Positions 42,306-50,644 of a stretch of DNA of 64,000 nucleotides are shown here, piece by piece. The translations under genes were made by a program, and so were the position numbers. Positions within the stretch are counted from its first letter, which is position 1. Each line of letters opens with the position of its first letter. The DNA is from Micromonospora costi. GTDB lineage: Bacteria; Actinomycetota; Actinomycetes; Mycobacteriales; Micromonosporaceae. The DNA lies in the NCBI RefSeq assembly GCF_003626655.1, contig NZ_RBAN01000012.1, forward strand, positions 30,326 through 94,325. Direction: 5' to 3'. The notes under the pieces are model-generated. The model was given only the letters and a program-made list of their open reading frames with translations. It had not been told where the DNA came from and made no database searches.

Positions 42306-43532
42306 TCACCGCAGCGGCCGGAAGCCGGCACGGATCTCCTCCGAGAGGAGCTGCGGCTGTTCCCAGGCCGCGAAGTGTCCGCCCCGGTCGAGCCGGTTGT
42401 AGTGGACGAGGTTCGGGTAGGCCCGCTCCGCCCAGCTCCGGGGCGCCTGGTAGAGCTCGTCGGGGAAGACGCTCAGGGCGGCCGGGACGGTGACGCCCTT
42501 GGCGGAGAAGAAGGAGTACGGGTTCTCCGCGTAGAGGCGGGACGCGGAGACGCCGGTGTTCGTCAACCAGAAGAGCGTGATGTTGTCGAGGACGTCGTCC
42601 CGCGACAGGCCACCCGGGTTGCCCGCGAACGCGCGCGAGATCAGCGCCAGGCTGGCCGCGTCGTGGTCGAGGAGGAAGGCCGCCAGGCCGACGGGCGAAT
42701 CCGCGAGCCCGGTCAGCGTCTGCGGGCGGGTGCCCATCATGAGGGCGTAGGCGGCGTGTTTCCACAGGAAGTCCAGCTGCTCGCACGCCTGCCGCTCGTC
42801 CGCGGACAGGTCCGACGGCAGCGAGCCGAGCGCGTCGTACGCCCCGCTGATACCGGCCTGGAGCGTGCGGTCGATGTCGGGCGGGACGGTGCCGGGCATG
42901 TTGGTGTGGATGCCCACCAGTTCCGGGGGCGCCTGCACACCCATCAGGTCCGTGACGATCGCGCCCCAGTCCCCGCCCTGCGCCACGAACCGCGTGTAGC
43001 CGAGGCGCCTCATCAGATCCGTCCAGGCCCGGGCGATGCGGTCGGGACCCCAGCCGGGCTCGGTCGGCTTGCCCGAGAACCCGTAGCCGGGCATGGAGGG
43101 AATCACCAGGTGGAAGGCGTCCGAGGCGTTGCCGCCGTGCGCCGTGGGGTTGGTGAGCGGGTCGATGATCTTCAGCTGTTCGATCACCGAGCCGGGCCAC
43201 CCGTGCGTGACGATCAGCGGCAACGCGTCGTCGTGCGGCGAGCGGACGTGGATGAAGTGGATGTCCAGCCCGTCGATCTCGGTGATGAACTGCGGCAGGG
43301 AGTTGAGCCTGGCCTCGACCGGACGCCAGTCGTACTCCTTCTCCCAGTAGCGGGCGAGCGCCTGGCTCGTCGCGAGCGGCACACCCTGCGACTGGTCCGG
43401 GACGGTCTCCTTCTCCGGCCAGCGGGTGGCCGCGATACGCGCACGCAGATCCTCGAGCTGCGCGTCCGGGATCTCCACCGTGAACGGCCGGATCGCTGCC
43501 GCGACCGGTGGCGCCTCAGTCTTGACGGCCAT
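42306..43532 (-). CDS. Epoxide hydrolase, alpha/beta-hydrolase fold
   Basis: 408 residues. The N-terminal EHN domain (IRPFTVEIPDAQLEDLRARIAATRWPE) is diagnostic for the epoxide hydrolase group. Then the hydrolase fold with oxyanion motif VTHGWPGSVIE, the nucleophile aspartate in VAQGGDWGAIV and the histidine in LDRGGHFAAWEQP; lid tyrosines are present (SFFSAKGV, ELYQAP region). It converts epoxides to diols. No signal peptide. Convergent with the DUF2975 operon. Confidence 0.9.
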   Translation of the reverse strand: MAVKTEAPPVAAAIRPFTVEIPDAQLEDLRARIAATRWPEKETVPDQSQGVPLATSQALARYWEKEYDWRPVEARLNSLPQFITEIDGLDIHFIHVRSPHDDALPLIVTHGWPGSVIEQLKIIDPLTNPTAHGGNASDAFHLVIPSMPGYGFSGKPTEPGWGPDRIARAWTDLMRRLGYTRFVAQGGDWGAIVTDLMGVQAPPELVGIHTNMPGTVPPDIDRTLQAGISGAYDALGSLPSDLSADERQACEQLDFLWKHAAYALMMGTRPQTLTGLADSPVGLAAFLLDHDAASLALISRAFAGNPGGLSRDDVLDNITLFWLTNTGVSASRLYAENPYSFFSAKGVTVPAALSVFPDELYQAPRSWAERAYPNLVHYNRLDRGGHFAAWEQPQLLSEEIRAGFRPLR

Positions 43533-43783
43533 TGCGTGTCACCCTTTCCGTTCCGGGCTCGTCGAGCGGAACCACGCGCTTACCCGCTGCTCGCGGTCAT
43601 AACGAGTGCGGTGCCTCGCGTCCGGAGTCGGCGACGGGCGTCCGTTCGTACGGTCCGGGGCCCGCTCGGGGCGATTGGCCCCCGATGTCCGTGCTGGCCC
43701 GCGGCGGAGTTCGAATGGGCCTACGCTGACACGCGGTTGGACGCCGCGACGGGCGACGCCCAGGACGGAAGGGGTTGACCGAC

Positions 43784-44575
43784 ATGACAGAGACCGTCAC
43801 GTCCAAGGACGGCACCGCCCTCGCCGTCGACGTCGTCGGCCAGGGCGCGCCGGTGATCCTCGTCGGTGGCGCGTTCAACGACCGGTCGACAGTGGCCGCG
43901 CTGGGCGCCGAGCTGTCCTCGGCCTACACGGTGGTGACCTACGACCGGCGCGGCCGGGGCGCCAGCGACGACCGGGGCGAGGGCTACCGCGTCGCCAACG
44001 AGGTCGACGACCTGGCCGCGGTCATCGCGCACGCGGGTGGCCGGGCATCGCTGTTCGGCCACTCCTCAGGGGCCGTGCTCGTGCTGGAGGCGGCCATGAG
44101 CGGGCTGCCGATCGAGCGGGCCGCCGTCTACGAGCCGTCGTACCGTGCCGACGAGAGTCAGCCCGCGCCTCCCGCCGACGTCTACGAGCGGCTCACGGCC
44201 GCGGTCGCGGCGGGGGACCGCGACGGCGCCGCGGAGCTGTTCCTCGGTGAGGTGGTCGGCGTCCCCGCCGGGGCGGTCGCCGGGATGAGGGCCGGCGAGG
44301 CGTGGTCGTTCCTGGCCGACAAGGCGCCGAGCCTGCCGTACGACGTGCTGCTCAGCACCCCGTGGCGGCTGATGCCGTTCGAGCGGCTCGCCCGGATCGA
44401 CGTGCCGGTGCTCGCGGTGTACGGCGACCAGACCGCACCCGGTCTGGCGGCGGCCACGCGCGCGGTGGCCACCACTGTGCCCGGAGCCGAGCTGAGCGTG
44501 ATGGCCGGGGAGGACCACGCGGTGCTGCAGCGGCCGGCGGCGCTGGCGCGGATCCTCGCGGCGTACCTCGGCTGA
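43784..44575 (+). CDS. Alpha/beta hydrolase
   Basis: 263 residues from ATG 43784, nine bases after GGAAGGGG; the TTG at 43775 abuts that site and is less likely. Fold marks: LVGGAFNDRSTVAALGAELSS, TYDRRGRGASDDRG, the nucleophile elbow LFGHSSGAVLVLEAA and the C-terminal EDHAVLQRPAALARIL with the catalytic histidine; the acid is in AVYGDQTAPGL. Substrate unknown. It stands between the epoxide hydrolase gene (divergent) and folD. Confidence 0.85.
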   Translation: MTETVTSKDGTALAVDVVGQGAPVILVGGAFNDRSTVAALGAELSSAYTVVTYDRRGRGASDDRGEGYRVANEVDDLAAVIAHAGGRASLFGHSSGAVLVLEAAMSGLPIERAAVYEPSYRADESQPAPPADVYERLTAAVAAGDRDGAAELFLGEVVGVPAGAVAGMRAGEAWSFLADKAPSLPYDVLLSTPWRLMPFERLARIDVPVLAVYGDQTAPGLAAATRAVATTVPGAELSVMAGEDHAVLQRPAALARILAAYLG

Positions 44576-44608
44576 ACCGCCGGTCCGGTCCGCCGGCCGC
44601 CGGTGGTA

Positions 44609-44708
44609 GCGTGCGAAGCGCGCGACTGGCGAGGGTGGGTGACCACCGGGGAGCGCTGTCAGCTGGAGCATCGTCCGCCTGGGTGCTCCTCGCCGCGAGG
44701 TGAGGAGC
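44609..44708 (+). ncRNA. ZTP (pfl) riboswitch in the folD leader
   Basis: The conserved pfl/ZTP elements occur in order: GCGCGACTGGCGA (44620s), GTGGGTGACCACCGGGGAGCG (44635-44655) and, after a variable linker, CCGCCTGGG (44675-44683), the pseudoknot partner. Immediately after it, GCTCCTC (44685-44691) can pair with GAGGAGC (44702-44708), which contains the folD Shine-Dalgarno. Ligand binding (ZMP/ZTP, a sign of 10-formyl-THF shortage) would compete with that hairpin and switch folD translation on. The class is known upstream of folD in other bacteria; assignment here is by motif. Confidence 0.85.
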
Positions 44709-44713
44709 CGGGC

Positions 44714-45553
44714 ATGACCGCGACGTTGATGGACGGGCGGGCGGAGTCCCGCCGGCTGCTGGACGAGACGGCGGTTCGCGCCGCGACGTTCGCCCGTACG
44801 CGGGGGCGGCGGCCCTGCCTGGCCACGGTGCTGGTGGGTGACGATCCCGCCTCCCGCACGTACGTGCGCATGAAGGTCACCCGCTGTGCGGCGACGGGGA
44901 TCGAGTCCCGCCGGGTCGACCTGCCCGCGGAGACCACCACCGAGCAGCTGGTACGCGTGCTGCGGGACCTGTCCGCCGACCCGCTGGTGGACGGCATCCT
45001 GTTGCAGCACCCGACGCCCGCCCACATCGACGAGCGGGCCGCGTTCGAAGCGATCGCCGCGGACAAGGACGTCGACGGTGTGACGGGCGCGTCGTTCGCC
45101 GCGATGGCGTTCGGCGGGCCCGGCTTCGCGTCGTGCACGCCGGCGGGCATCCTGCGCCTGCTCGACGCCTACGAGGTGCCGCTGCGGGGGCGGCGGGCGG
45201 TCGTCGTGGGGCGCAGCGCGATCCTCGGCAAGCCCGTGGGGATGCTGCTGCTGGCCCGGGACGCGACCGTCACGTACTGCCACTCCCGCACGCTCGACCT
45301 GGCCGCGCACGTCGCGGAGGCGGACGTGGTGGTGGCCGCCGTCGGCCGTCCCGAACTCGTCCGCGGCGACTGGATCAAGCCGGGTGCCGTGGTGATCGAC
45401 GCCGGCTACAACCCGGGGAACGTCGGTGACGTCGAGTTCGAGGCCGCGGCGGCCCGCGCCGGCCTCATCACCCCCGTCCCGGGTGGGGTGGGGCCGATGA
45501 CGATCGCCGTGCTGCTGTCGCAGACCGTCGAGGCCGCGCACCACCACGGATAG
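44714..45553 (+). CDS. folD: Methylene-THF dehydrogenase/methenyl-THF cyclohydrolase
   Basis: 279 residues. FolD makes 10-formyl-THF from 5,10-methylene-THF. Family motifs: LATVLVGDDPASRTYVRMKVTRCAATGI, with the YVRMK lysine; VDGILLQHPTP; KDVDGVT; the NADP-binding VVVGRSAILGKPVGMLL; and ITPVPGGVGPMTIAVLLSQTV. The ATG at 44714 follows GAGGAG by six bases, a site sequestered by the leader hairpin. Earlier starts in this frame (from 44603) fall inside the riboswitch and are not real. Confidence 0.96.
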   Translation: MTATLMDGRAESRRLLDETAVRAATFARTRGRRPCLATVLVGDDPASRTYVRMKVTRCAATGIESRRVDLPAETTTEQLVRVLRDLSADPLVDGILLQHPTPAHIDERAAFEAIAADKDVDGVTGASFAAMAFGGPGFASCTPAGILRLLDAYEVPLRGRRAVVVGRSAILGKPVGMLLLARDATVTYCHSRTLDLAAHVAEADVVVAAVGRPELVRGDWIKPGAVVIDAGYNPGNVGDVEFEAAAARAGLITPVPGGVGPMTIAVLLSQTVEAAHHHG

Positions 45554-45586
45554 GCCGACCCCGCTCGCCGGTCCCGGCGGCTTCGG

Positions 45587-45642
45587 TGATCAAGAGGTTC
45601 GCGTCAGGAAACGCGCCCAGCACTACGCGAACCTCTTGATCA
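45587..45642. repeat. Long perfect inverted repeat after folD
   Basis: TGATCAAGAGGTTCGCGT (45587-45604) and its exact complement (45625-45642) flank 20 bases. It may be the folD terminator, but stem, sequence and intergenic position also fit a dispersed palindromic element. Confidence 0.6.
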
Positions 45643-45719
45643 ACCCGGGGTGGGGCGGTGGCGGCCCGCCGGGGGAGTAGCGTCAGCCGGCGGGTACCGA
45701 TGGGGCGAGGAGGCTGCGG

Positions 45720-46472
45720 GTGCAGACGACGACGGTGGACGTCACGACCAGCGACGGGACGGCCGACGCGTACCTCGCGCGGCCGGACGGGGACGGGCCG
45801 TTCCCGGCCGTCCTGGTGTTCATGGACGCGTTCGGGCTGCGTCGCCGGATGGCCGAGATGGCCGAGCGGATCGCCGAGCGCGGCTACGTGGTGCTCGTGC
45901 CGAACCTTTTCTACCGGGCCGGCCGGGCGCCGCTGTTCGACCTCTCCCTGCTCGGCGACCCGCAGCAGCGCGGGGCCATCTTCGAGCGGATCGGGCCGTA
46001 CGTGGCCGCGCTGACCCCCGAGGTGGTCGCCCGGGACACCGGCGCGTACCTGGACTTCCTGGCCGCGCGCGACGACGTGGCGGCCGGGCCGGTCGCCGCC
46101 GTCGGCTACTGCATGGGCGGGATGAACGCGCTGCGGGCCATCGAGGCGTACCCGGACCGGATCGCCGCCCTCGCCAGCTTCCACGCCGGCCGCGTGGTCA
46201 CCGACGCCCCCGACAGCCCGCACCGGGGGGTCGGCTCGGTCACCGGCGAGCTGTACTTTGCCCACGCCGACCAGGACGGGTCGATGACCGCCGAGCAGAT
46301 CGCCACGCTAGAGCGGACCCTCGACGACGCCGGGGTGCGCTACCGGTCGGAGGTGTACGAGGGCGCGACCCACGGGTTCACCATGGCCGACACCGCCGCC
46401 TACGACGAGAAGGCCACCGAGCGGCACTGGGCCGCCCTGTTCGACCTGCTCGACCGCACCTTCGGCCGCTGA
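45720..46472 (+). CDS. Dienelactone hydrolase family protein
   Basis: 250 residues from GTG 45720 after GAGGAGG. Dienelactone hydrolase features: DAYLARPDGDGPFPAVLVFMDAFGLRRRMAEMAERIAERGYVVLVPNLFYR, nucleophile elbow GYCMGGMNAL with cysteine in place of serine, aspartate in AHADQDGSM and histidine in GATHGFTMAD. The product probably hydrolyses lactone or ester intermediates of ring cleavage, but no ring-cleavage genes are nearby. A stand-alone gene between two unrelated loci. Confidence 0.9.
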   Translation: MQTTTVDVTTSDGTADAYLARPDGDGPFPAVLVFMDAFGLRRRMAEMAERIAERGYVVLVPNLFYRAGRAPLFDLSLLGDPQQRGAIFERIGPYVAALTPEVVARDTGAYLDFLAARDDVAAGPVAAVGYCMGGMNALRAIEAYPDRIAALASFHAGRVVTDAPDSPHRGVGSVTGELYFAHADQDGSMTAEQIATLERTLDDAGVRYRSEVYEGATHGFTMADTAAYDEKATERHWAALFDLLDRTFGR

Positions 46473-46611
46473 CCGGCCGACCCGGTCGGCCCCGACGCGG
46501 CCACCGACGCCCCGCCGGTCGGACGCGCGGACGACACCGGCGTCCCGCCGCCGGCATGGGGGCCACGCAGCGGGGTAGGTCGGTCGCCAGGCGTACGAGG
46601 TGAGGTGACCG

Positions 46612-47760
46612 ATGGCCGGATCGTGGTTGCTGGGGGCCGGGGTGGGCGAGCCGGGCCGGCGGCCCACGGCGCTGCTCGTGGGCGTGCACGGGGAGGACGG
46701 CGGCGACACCGACTCGTCGACCGCGACCTCCCTCGCGGAGCTGCGCCGGTTGGCCGACACCGACGGCCTCGCGGTGGCCGACGCCGTGGTGCAGAACCGG
46801 CCCCGGCCCGACCCGGCCACGTACCTCGGCTCCGGAAAGGTCGACGAACTGGCCGTGCTGGCCGAACGCACGCAGGCGGACCTCGTGATCGCGGACGGGG
46901 AGCTGTCCCCGGGGCAGGTCCGCAACCTGGAGGAACGGGTCGGGGTGCGGGTGGTGGACCGCACCGCCCTGATCCTGGACATCTTCGCCGAACATGCACG
47001 CACCGGAGAGGGCCGGTTGCAGGTGGAGCTGGCGCAGATCGCGTACCAGCTGCCGCGGCTGCGCGGCGACGGCCGGTCGCTGTCCCGGGTGGGTGGCGGG
47101 CGTACGGCCGGCGGCGCCGGCATGGGTGTGCGCGGCCCGGGTGAGATGCGGCTGGAGACCCAGCGCCGGCGGCTGCGGCAGCGGGCGACTCGGCTGCGCC
47201 GCAACGCCGCCGAGCTGGCACGGCGGCGGGAGCGCACCCGCAACCGGCGGGCCCGCAACCAGGTGCCCTCGGTATCCATCACGGGGTACACCAACGCGGG
47301 CAAGTCGGCGCTGCTCAACCGGCTGACGGGCGCGGACGCCCAGGTGCAGGACGTGCTGTTCGCGACCCTGGACCCCACGGTCCGGCGGTTGACCGCGGGC
47401 GGCCTGACCTTCACCGTCACCGACACGGTGGGCTTCGTCCGGCACCTCCCGCACCAGCTCGTGGACGCGTTCCGCTCGACGCTGGAGGAGGTCGGCGGCA
47501 GCGACCTGGCGCTGCACGTGGTCGACGCGTCCGCGCCCGACGCGCTCGACCAGATCACCACGGTGCACGGGGTGCTGCACGAGATCGGCGCCGGCGACGT
47601 GCCGGAGCTGCTCGTGCTCAACAAGATCGACATCGCGCCGACCGACTGGGTGGACTGCCTGTGCCGCGCCCACCCGCAGGCCGTGCCCGTGTCCGCGCTC
47701 ACCGGACAGGGGATCGCCGACCTGCGGACGACGCTGGCCACGCGGCTACAGCGGCGCTGA
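46612..47760 (+). CDS. hflX: Ribosome-associated GTPase HflX
   Basis: 382 residues. N-terminal HflX domain (LADTDGLAVADAVVQNRPRPDPATYLGSGKVDELA, VVDRTALILDIFAEHARTGEGRLQVELAQ, GVRGPGEMRLE) followed by a coiled segment rich in Arg (RRRLRQRATRLRRNAAELARRRERTRNRR). The G domain has P-loop GYTNAGKSALLNRL, switch DVLFATLDPTVRRL, G3 DTVGFV and G4 NKID. HflX splits stalled ribosomes under stress. Complete and normal in length. The ATG directly follows AGGTGACCG. Confidence 0.95.
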   Translation: MAGSWLLGAGVGEPGRRPTALLVGVHGEDGGDTDSSTATSLAELRRLADTDGLAVADAVVQNRPRPDPATYLGSGKVDELAVLAERTQADLVIADGELSPGQVRNLEERVGVRVVDRTALILDIFAEHARTGEGRLQVELAQIAYQLPRLRGDGRSLSRVGGGRTAGGAGMGVRGPGEMRLETQRRRLRQRATRLRRNAAELARRRERTRNRRARNQVPSVSITGYTNAGKSALLNRLTGADAQVQDVLFATLDPTVRRLTAGGLTFTVTDTVGFVRHLPHQLVDAFRSTLEEVGGSDLALHVVDASAPDALDQITTVHGVLHEIGAGDVPELLVLNKIDIAPTDWVDCLCRAHPQAVPVSALTGQGIADLRTTLATRLQRR

Positions 47761-47918
47761 CCCCGGCGGCCGCGGCGACGCCGACCACCGCGGACGGTGG
47801 GACGGGTGCTGCGTGCGTCCGGCCCATCGGTCAGGATGGCTTGCGGGGGCGGCCGCCGCGCGCGTCGGCCGCCTCCCGGCCCCGCCGGCCGTCGGGGCGA
47901 CGCCGTGGAAGGAGACCC

Positions 47919-49730
47919 GTGTCGTCCACCCTGCTCTCCCGCCGGGACCTGACCTTCCTGCTCCACGACTGGCTCGACGTGACCCGGTTGACGGAACGCC
48001 CCCGGTACGCCGAGCACTCCCGGGAGACCTTCGACGCGGTGCTGGACCTCGCCGAACGGGTGGCCACAGAGCACTTCGCCCCGCACAACCGGGCCGCCGA
48101 CCTCCACGAACCCACCGTCGACGGGCAGCGGGTACGCCTGATCCCCGAGGTCAAGGCCGCGCTGGACGTGTTCGCCGGCACCGGGCTGCTCGCGTCCACC
48201 CTGGACGAGTCGGTCGGCGGCCTGCAACTGCCGCACACCGTCGCCGCCGCCTGCTTCGCCTGGTTCCAGGCGGCCAACGTGGCCACCTCGGCGTACCCGA
48301 TGCTCACCCTCGGCAACGCCAACCTGCTGCTCGCGTACGGCAGCGCCGAGCAGGTCGACACGTGGGTGCGCCCCATGGTGGAGGGCCGCTACTTCGGCAC
48401 CATGTGCCTGTCCGAGCCGCACGCGGGCAGCTCACTCGCGGACATCACGACGCGCGCGGAGCCGCAGGACGACGGCACGTACCGCCTCCATGGCACCAAG
48501 ATGTGGATCTCCGGCGGCGACCACGAGCTCGCCGAGAACATCGTCCACCTGGTGCTGGCCCGCATCCCCGGCGGCCCGCCCGGCGTGAAGGGCATCTCGC
48601 TGTTCGTGGTGCCGAAGGTGCTCGTCGACCCGGACGGCACGCCCGCCGCCCGCAACGACGTCGTGCTCGTCGGCCTCAACCACAAGATGGGCTACCGCGG
48701 CACCACCAACACGTTGCTGAGCTTCGGCGACGGCGGGCACCAGCCGGGCGGCCGGCCCGGCGCCGTCGGCTACCTGGTGGGCGAGCCGCACCAGGGGCTC
48801 GCGCAGATGTTCCACATGATGAACGAGGCCCGGATCGGGGTGGGCGCCGGCGCGACCGCCCTCGGCTACACCGGCTACCTCAAGTCCCTGGCGTACGCCC
48901 GCGACCGGCCGCAGGGCCGCCCGCTCACCGCCAAGGACCCCGCCACGCCGCAGGTGCCGATCGCGTCCCACCCGGACGTGCGGCGGATGCTGCTCGCGCA
49001 GAAGAGCTACGTGGAGGGCGCGCTGGCGCTGGTCCTCTACTGCGGGCGGCTGCTCGACGAGCAGAGGACCGCGCCGGCGCCGGCCGACCGGAACCGCGCG
49101 GGCCTGCTGCTCGACGTGCTCACCCCGATTGTCAAGAGCTGGCCGTCGCAGTGGTGCCTGGCCGCCAACGACCTGGCGATCCAGGTGCTCGGGGGCGCCG
49201 GCTACACCCGCGACCACGACGTGGAGCAGCACTGGCGCGACAACCGGCTCAACCCGATCCACGAGGGCACCCACGGCATCCAGGCGCTCGACCTGCTGGG
49301 CCGCAAGGTGACCATGCGCGGCGGCGCGGGTCTCGCGGCGCTCGCCGCGACGATCGGCGCGACCGTGGGCCGGGCCCGCGGGGCCGGTGGCGAGGCCGCC
49401 GACCTGGCCGGGCGGCTCGCCGCCGCGATGGACCGGGTCACGGCCGTCACCCGACGGCTGTGGGACACCGGCGACCCGGAGGTGGCGCTCGCGAACGCGA
49501 GCCTCTACCTGGAGGCGGTCGGCCACGTGGTGATCGCCTGGATGTGGCTGGAGCAACTGCTCGCCGCCGACGCGGCGGCCGCCGCCCGCCCCGACGACGA
49601 GCTGTACGCCGGCAAGCGGCAGGCGGCACGCTTCTTCTTCCGGTACGAGCTGCCCCGCACCGGGCCGCAGTTCGACCTGCTGGCGAGCCTTGACCGGACC
49701 ACGCTGGAGATGCGCGACTCCTGGTTCTGA
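47919..49730 (+). CDS. Acyl-CoA dehydrogenase
   Basis: 603 residues from GTG 47919 (GGAAGGA upstream). It belongs to the larger, FadE/PhaZ-like group with extra C-terminal region. MCLSEPHAGSSLADITTRAE and GTKMWISGGDHELAENIVHLVLAR are FAD and substrate segments; KMGYRGTTNTLLSFG, MMNEARIGVGAGA and QVLGGAGYTRDHDVEQHWRDNRLNPIHEGTHGIQALDL include the region of the catalytic base. It introduces the 2,3-double bond in acyl-CoA during beta-oxidation. No other beta-oxidation gene is adjacent. The frame extends upstream without conservation. Confidence 0.92.
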   Translation: MSSTLLSRRDLTFLLHDWLDVTRLTERPRYAEHSRETFDAVLDLAERVATEHFAPHNRAADLHEPTVDGQRVRLIPEVKAALDVFAGTGLLASTLDESVGGLQLPHTVAAACFAWFQAANVATSAYPMLTLGNANLLLAYGSAEQVDTWVRPMVEGRYFGTMCLSEPHAGSSLADITTRAEPQDDGTYRLHGTKMWISGGDHELAENIVHLVLARIPGGPPGVKGISLFVVPKVLVDPDGTPAARNDVVLVGLNHKMGYRGTTNTLLSFGDGGHQPGGRPGAVGYLVGEPHQGLAQMFHMMNEARIGVGAGATALGYTGYLKSLAYARDRPQGRPLTAKDPATPQVPIASHPDVRRMLLAQKSYVEGALALVLYCGRLLDEQRTAPAPADRNRAGLLLDVLTPIVKSWPSQWCLAANDLAIQVLGGAGYTRDHDVEQHWRDNRLNPIHEGTHGIQALDLLGRKVTMRGGAGLAALAATIGATVGRARGAGGEAADLAGRLAAAMDRVTAVTRRLWDTGDPEVALANASLYLEAVGHVVIAWMWLEQLLAADAAAAARPDDELYAGKRQAARFFFRYELPRTGPQFDLLASLDRTTLEMRDSWF

Positions 49731-49773
49731 CCGGCCGGTCGCCGGTCGCCGGGCGCGCCCGTGGCGCCGGGCG

Positions 49774-50490
49774 TCAGCCGTCGAGCCGGGCCACGTAGAC
49801 GGTGTTGGCCGACTCGCCCCCGGTGAGCGGGTTGGGGAACGGCACGACGTGCGCCCGGACGTCGGCGAACACGGTGGCGAGGGCGGCCTCCACGTCCGGG
49901 TCGGGTGGGTCGTCGGACCAGAGCGCGAACACCCCGCCCGGGTGCAGGTGGTCGGCGAGCCGGCGCAGCCCGGCGGGCGTGTAGAACGGGGCGTGCCGCG
50001 GGTGCAGCAGGTGGCGCGGGGAGTGGTCGATGTCGAGCAGGACGGCGTGGAACCGGCGGCCCGGCCGGTCCGGGTCGAACCCGTCGCCGGCCGCGGCCGC
50101 GAAGAAGTCGGCCCGCACGAGACGGGTACGCGGGTCGTCGGCCAGCCCCGCGGCGAACGGCAGCAGACCCCGGCGGTGCCAGTCGATGACGTCCTCGATC
50201 GCCTCCACCACGAGCAGCGACCGCACGCGGTCGTCGGCGAGCGCGGTCCGGGCCGTGTAGCCGAGGCCGAGCCCGCCGACCACCACGTCGAGGTCGGCGC
50301 CGGCCAGCGCGGCCAGTCCCAACCGGGCCAGCTCGATCTCCGCGACCGGGAAGAGGCTGGACATCAGGAATGCGTCGTCGAGCTTGACCTCGTACACGTC
50401 GACCTGAAGGGTGGGGTCGCGGCGCCGACGCAGGCTGATCTCACCGATCGGCGTCTCCCGCCAGGCCAGTTCCTCGAAGCGCGCGCTCAC
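49774..50490 (-). CDS. Spermidine synthase-like (polyamine aminopropyltransferase family) protein
   Basis: 238 residues from GTG 50490 after GGGGAGAG. SAM-binding-type fold with DVVVGGLGLGYTARTALAD, VVEAIEDVIDWHRRGLLPF, LVRADFFAAA and LLDIDHSPRHLLHPRHAPFYTPAGLRRLADHLHPGGVFALWSDD. The family includes true aminopropyltransferases and many unassigned relatives in actinobacteria. I see no polyamine genes nearby, so the substrate is unknown. It is divergent from the zinc-type dehydrogenase gene, 154 bp away. Confidence 0.8.
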   Translation of the reverse strand: MSARFEELAWRETPIGEISLRRRRDPTLQVDVYEVKLDDAFLMSSLFPVAEIELARLGLAALAGADLDVVVGGLGLGYTARTALADDRVRSLLVVEAIEDVIDWHRRGLLPFAAGLADDPRTRLVRADFFAAAAGDGFDPDRPGRRFHAVLLDIDHSPRHLLHPRHAPFYTPAGLRRLADHLHPGGVFALWSDDPPDPDVEAALATVFADVRAHVVPFPNPLTGGESANTVYVARLDG

Positions 50491-50644
50491 GTGGTGCCCT
50501 CTCCCCGCCGGTTCCCGGCCGGATGCTACCGGCCGGCCGGGCCGGCGCCGGTGGGGCCACGCGGGAGCGGCCGGCAGGCATCGGTCCGCCGCGGGCGGGT
50601 AAGCGTGCCCGTCGAGGGTCGTCGAGGAGCGGGGAGTACGGACC

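Noticed and set aside
44603..44713. N-terminal extension of folD
   Set aside because: This stretch is the ZTP riboswitch aptamer and its expression platform, not coding.
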